Below, piece after piece: positions 6,022-6,266 of a stretch of DNA of 6,266 nt. Position 1 is the first letter of the stretch, and every line of letters starts with the position of its first letter. The stretch is taken from assembly GCA_017537495.1 (NCBI GenBank), contig JAFYKS010000262.1, positions 1-6,266 on the forward strand, given 5' to 3'. Source of the DNA: Bacillota bacterium (GTDB lineage: Bacteria > Bacillota > Clostridia > Peptostreptococcales > Anaerovoracaceae). The position numbers and the translations under genes are program-made. The notes below the pieces were generated by a model. It saw only the letters and a program-made list of their open reading frames with translations. It had not been told where the DNA came from and did not search any database.

Positions 6022-6034
6022 TACCTGTTTACAA
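6007..6034 (-). promoter_or_regulatory. Candidate proximal promoter of the acyl-CoA synthetase
   Basis: On the minus strand TTGTAA (6029-6034) and TATATA (6007-6012) are 16 bases apart, a fair sigma-A match. The -10 falls between the arms of the inverted repeat at 5992-6021. Confidence 0.4.
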
Positions 6035-6059
6035 ATACTTCAATTTTTTTAACTATTTC

Positions 6060-6089
6060 ATTATATCACATACTGGTACGGAAAAGCAA
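6060..6089 (-). promoter_or_regulatory. Candidate distal promoter of the acyl-CoA synthetase
   Basis: On the minus strand TTGCTT (6084-6089) and TATAAT (6060-6065) are 18 bases apart. The -35 lies inside the last codons of the GerA-family gene, and the -10 directly follows its stop codon. The leader would be about 100 bases long and would include the inverted repeat. Confidence 0.5.
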
Positions 6090-6266
6090 CCGTTTTAACG
6101 CGTTCCAATGAAAAGGAATCAGCGGATAGAGATAAGACTCACCTGTCAGAGTTCTTGTAGTGGCCATAACAATAAAGCTTGCACCAGCTCCCAGCACGAT
6201 TCCCCAGATCCCCAGCACGTAAGCTCCCACCAGCATGAGAATTCTGGTAAACTTGACGCTGTAGGA
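6066..6266 (-). CDS. GerA-family spore germination protein (GerAA/SpoVAF type), C-terminal end
   Basis: Only the last 66 residues are in the window; the frame is open to the right edge and stops with TGA at 6066-6068. The visible part starts SYSVKFTRIL, passes through a hydrophobic stretch (MLVGAYVLGIWGIVLGAG) that reads as one membrane segment, and ends with ESYLYPLIPFHWNALKRLLF followed by RTSM. The pattern of a last membrane helix, then (P/S)YL-P-IPF and a short basic tail, is typical of the A subunits of GerA germinant receptors and of SpoVAF, integral proteins of the spore inner membrane. Which of the two it is depends on the neighbours outside the window. Its tail after the IPF motif is short. 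No terminator separates it from the acyl-CoA synthetase 112 bases downstream on the same strand, so read-through is possible. Confidence 0.78.
   Translation of the reverse strand, partial: SYSVKFTRILMLVGAYVLGIWGIVLGAGASFIVMATTRTLTGESYLYPLIPFHWNALKRLLFRTSM

Noticed and set aside
6022..6038. A catabolite-response (cre) element in TGTAAACAGGTATC on the minus strand
   Set aside because: The first seven bases fit the consensus, but the central CG and the distal half do not, leaving about five mismatches.

Overview
The window reads as chromosomal DNA of an endospore-forming, Gram-positive anaerobe of the Clostridia type, of roughly even base composition. Three spore germination genes point to this: a CwlJ/SleB-type cortex hydrolase, a GerQ-like coat protein directly downstream of it, and the C-terminal end of a GerA-family germinant receptor subunit. 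Strong AGGAGG-type ribosome sites and sigma-A-like promoters agree. I cannot name a genus from the sequence alone.

Layout. Positions 1-981 (minus) hold the first 327 codons of the replicative DNA polymerase III alpha subunit (dnaE), with its PHP domain. Its promoter lies at 1006-1034. Upstream of that, 1080-1259 carries a regular series of degenerate dyads (TCTAAA...TTTAGA) repeating every 51-52 bp, which no gene explains. Next comes a possible 50-codon gene of unknown function (minus, 1293-1445), whose leader contains a terminator-like hairpin (1473-1524) lying directly downstream of an extended -10 promoter. Diverging from it is a GTG-started, membrane-anchored endonuclease/exonuclease/phosphatase-family protein (1649-2749), closed by a strong terminator (2761-2788).

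A promoter resembling the sigma-K mother-cell type (2792-2820) then precedes a two-gene unit, cwlJ-like (2852-3298) and gerQ-like (3322-4014). In Bacillus these two products act together: GerQ is needed for CwlJ to be placed in the coat, and CwlJ degrades spore cortex during germination. A bidirectional terminator (4024-4053) separates this unit from a convergent long-chain acyl-CoA synthetase (minus, 4067-5953). Upstream of the synthetase are two candidate promoters; the distal -10 directly abuts the stop codon of the GerA-family gene (minus, 6066-6266, running off the right edge), and the proximal one has a 30-bp inverted repeat centred close to its -10.

The window is mostly ordinary core genome. 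The parts most worth a second look are the 52-bp periodic dyads upstream of dnaE, the hairpin leader with its small ORF, and the inverted repeat in the synthetase leader. I found no mobile element, tRNA, rRNA or CRISPR array.
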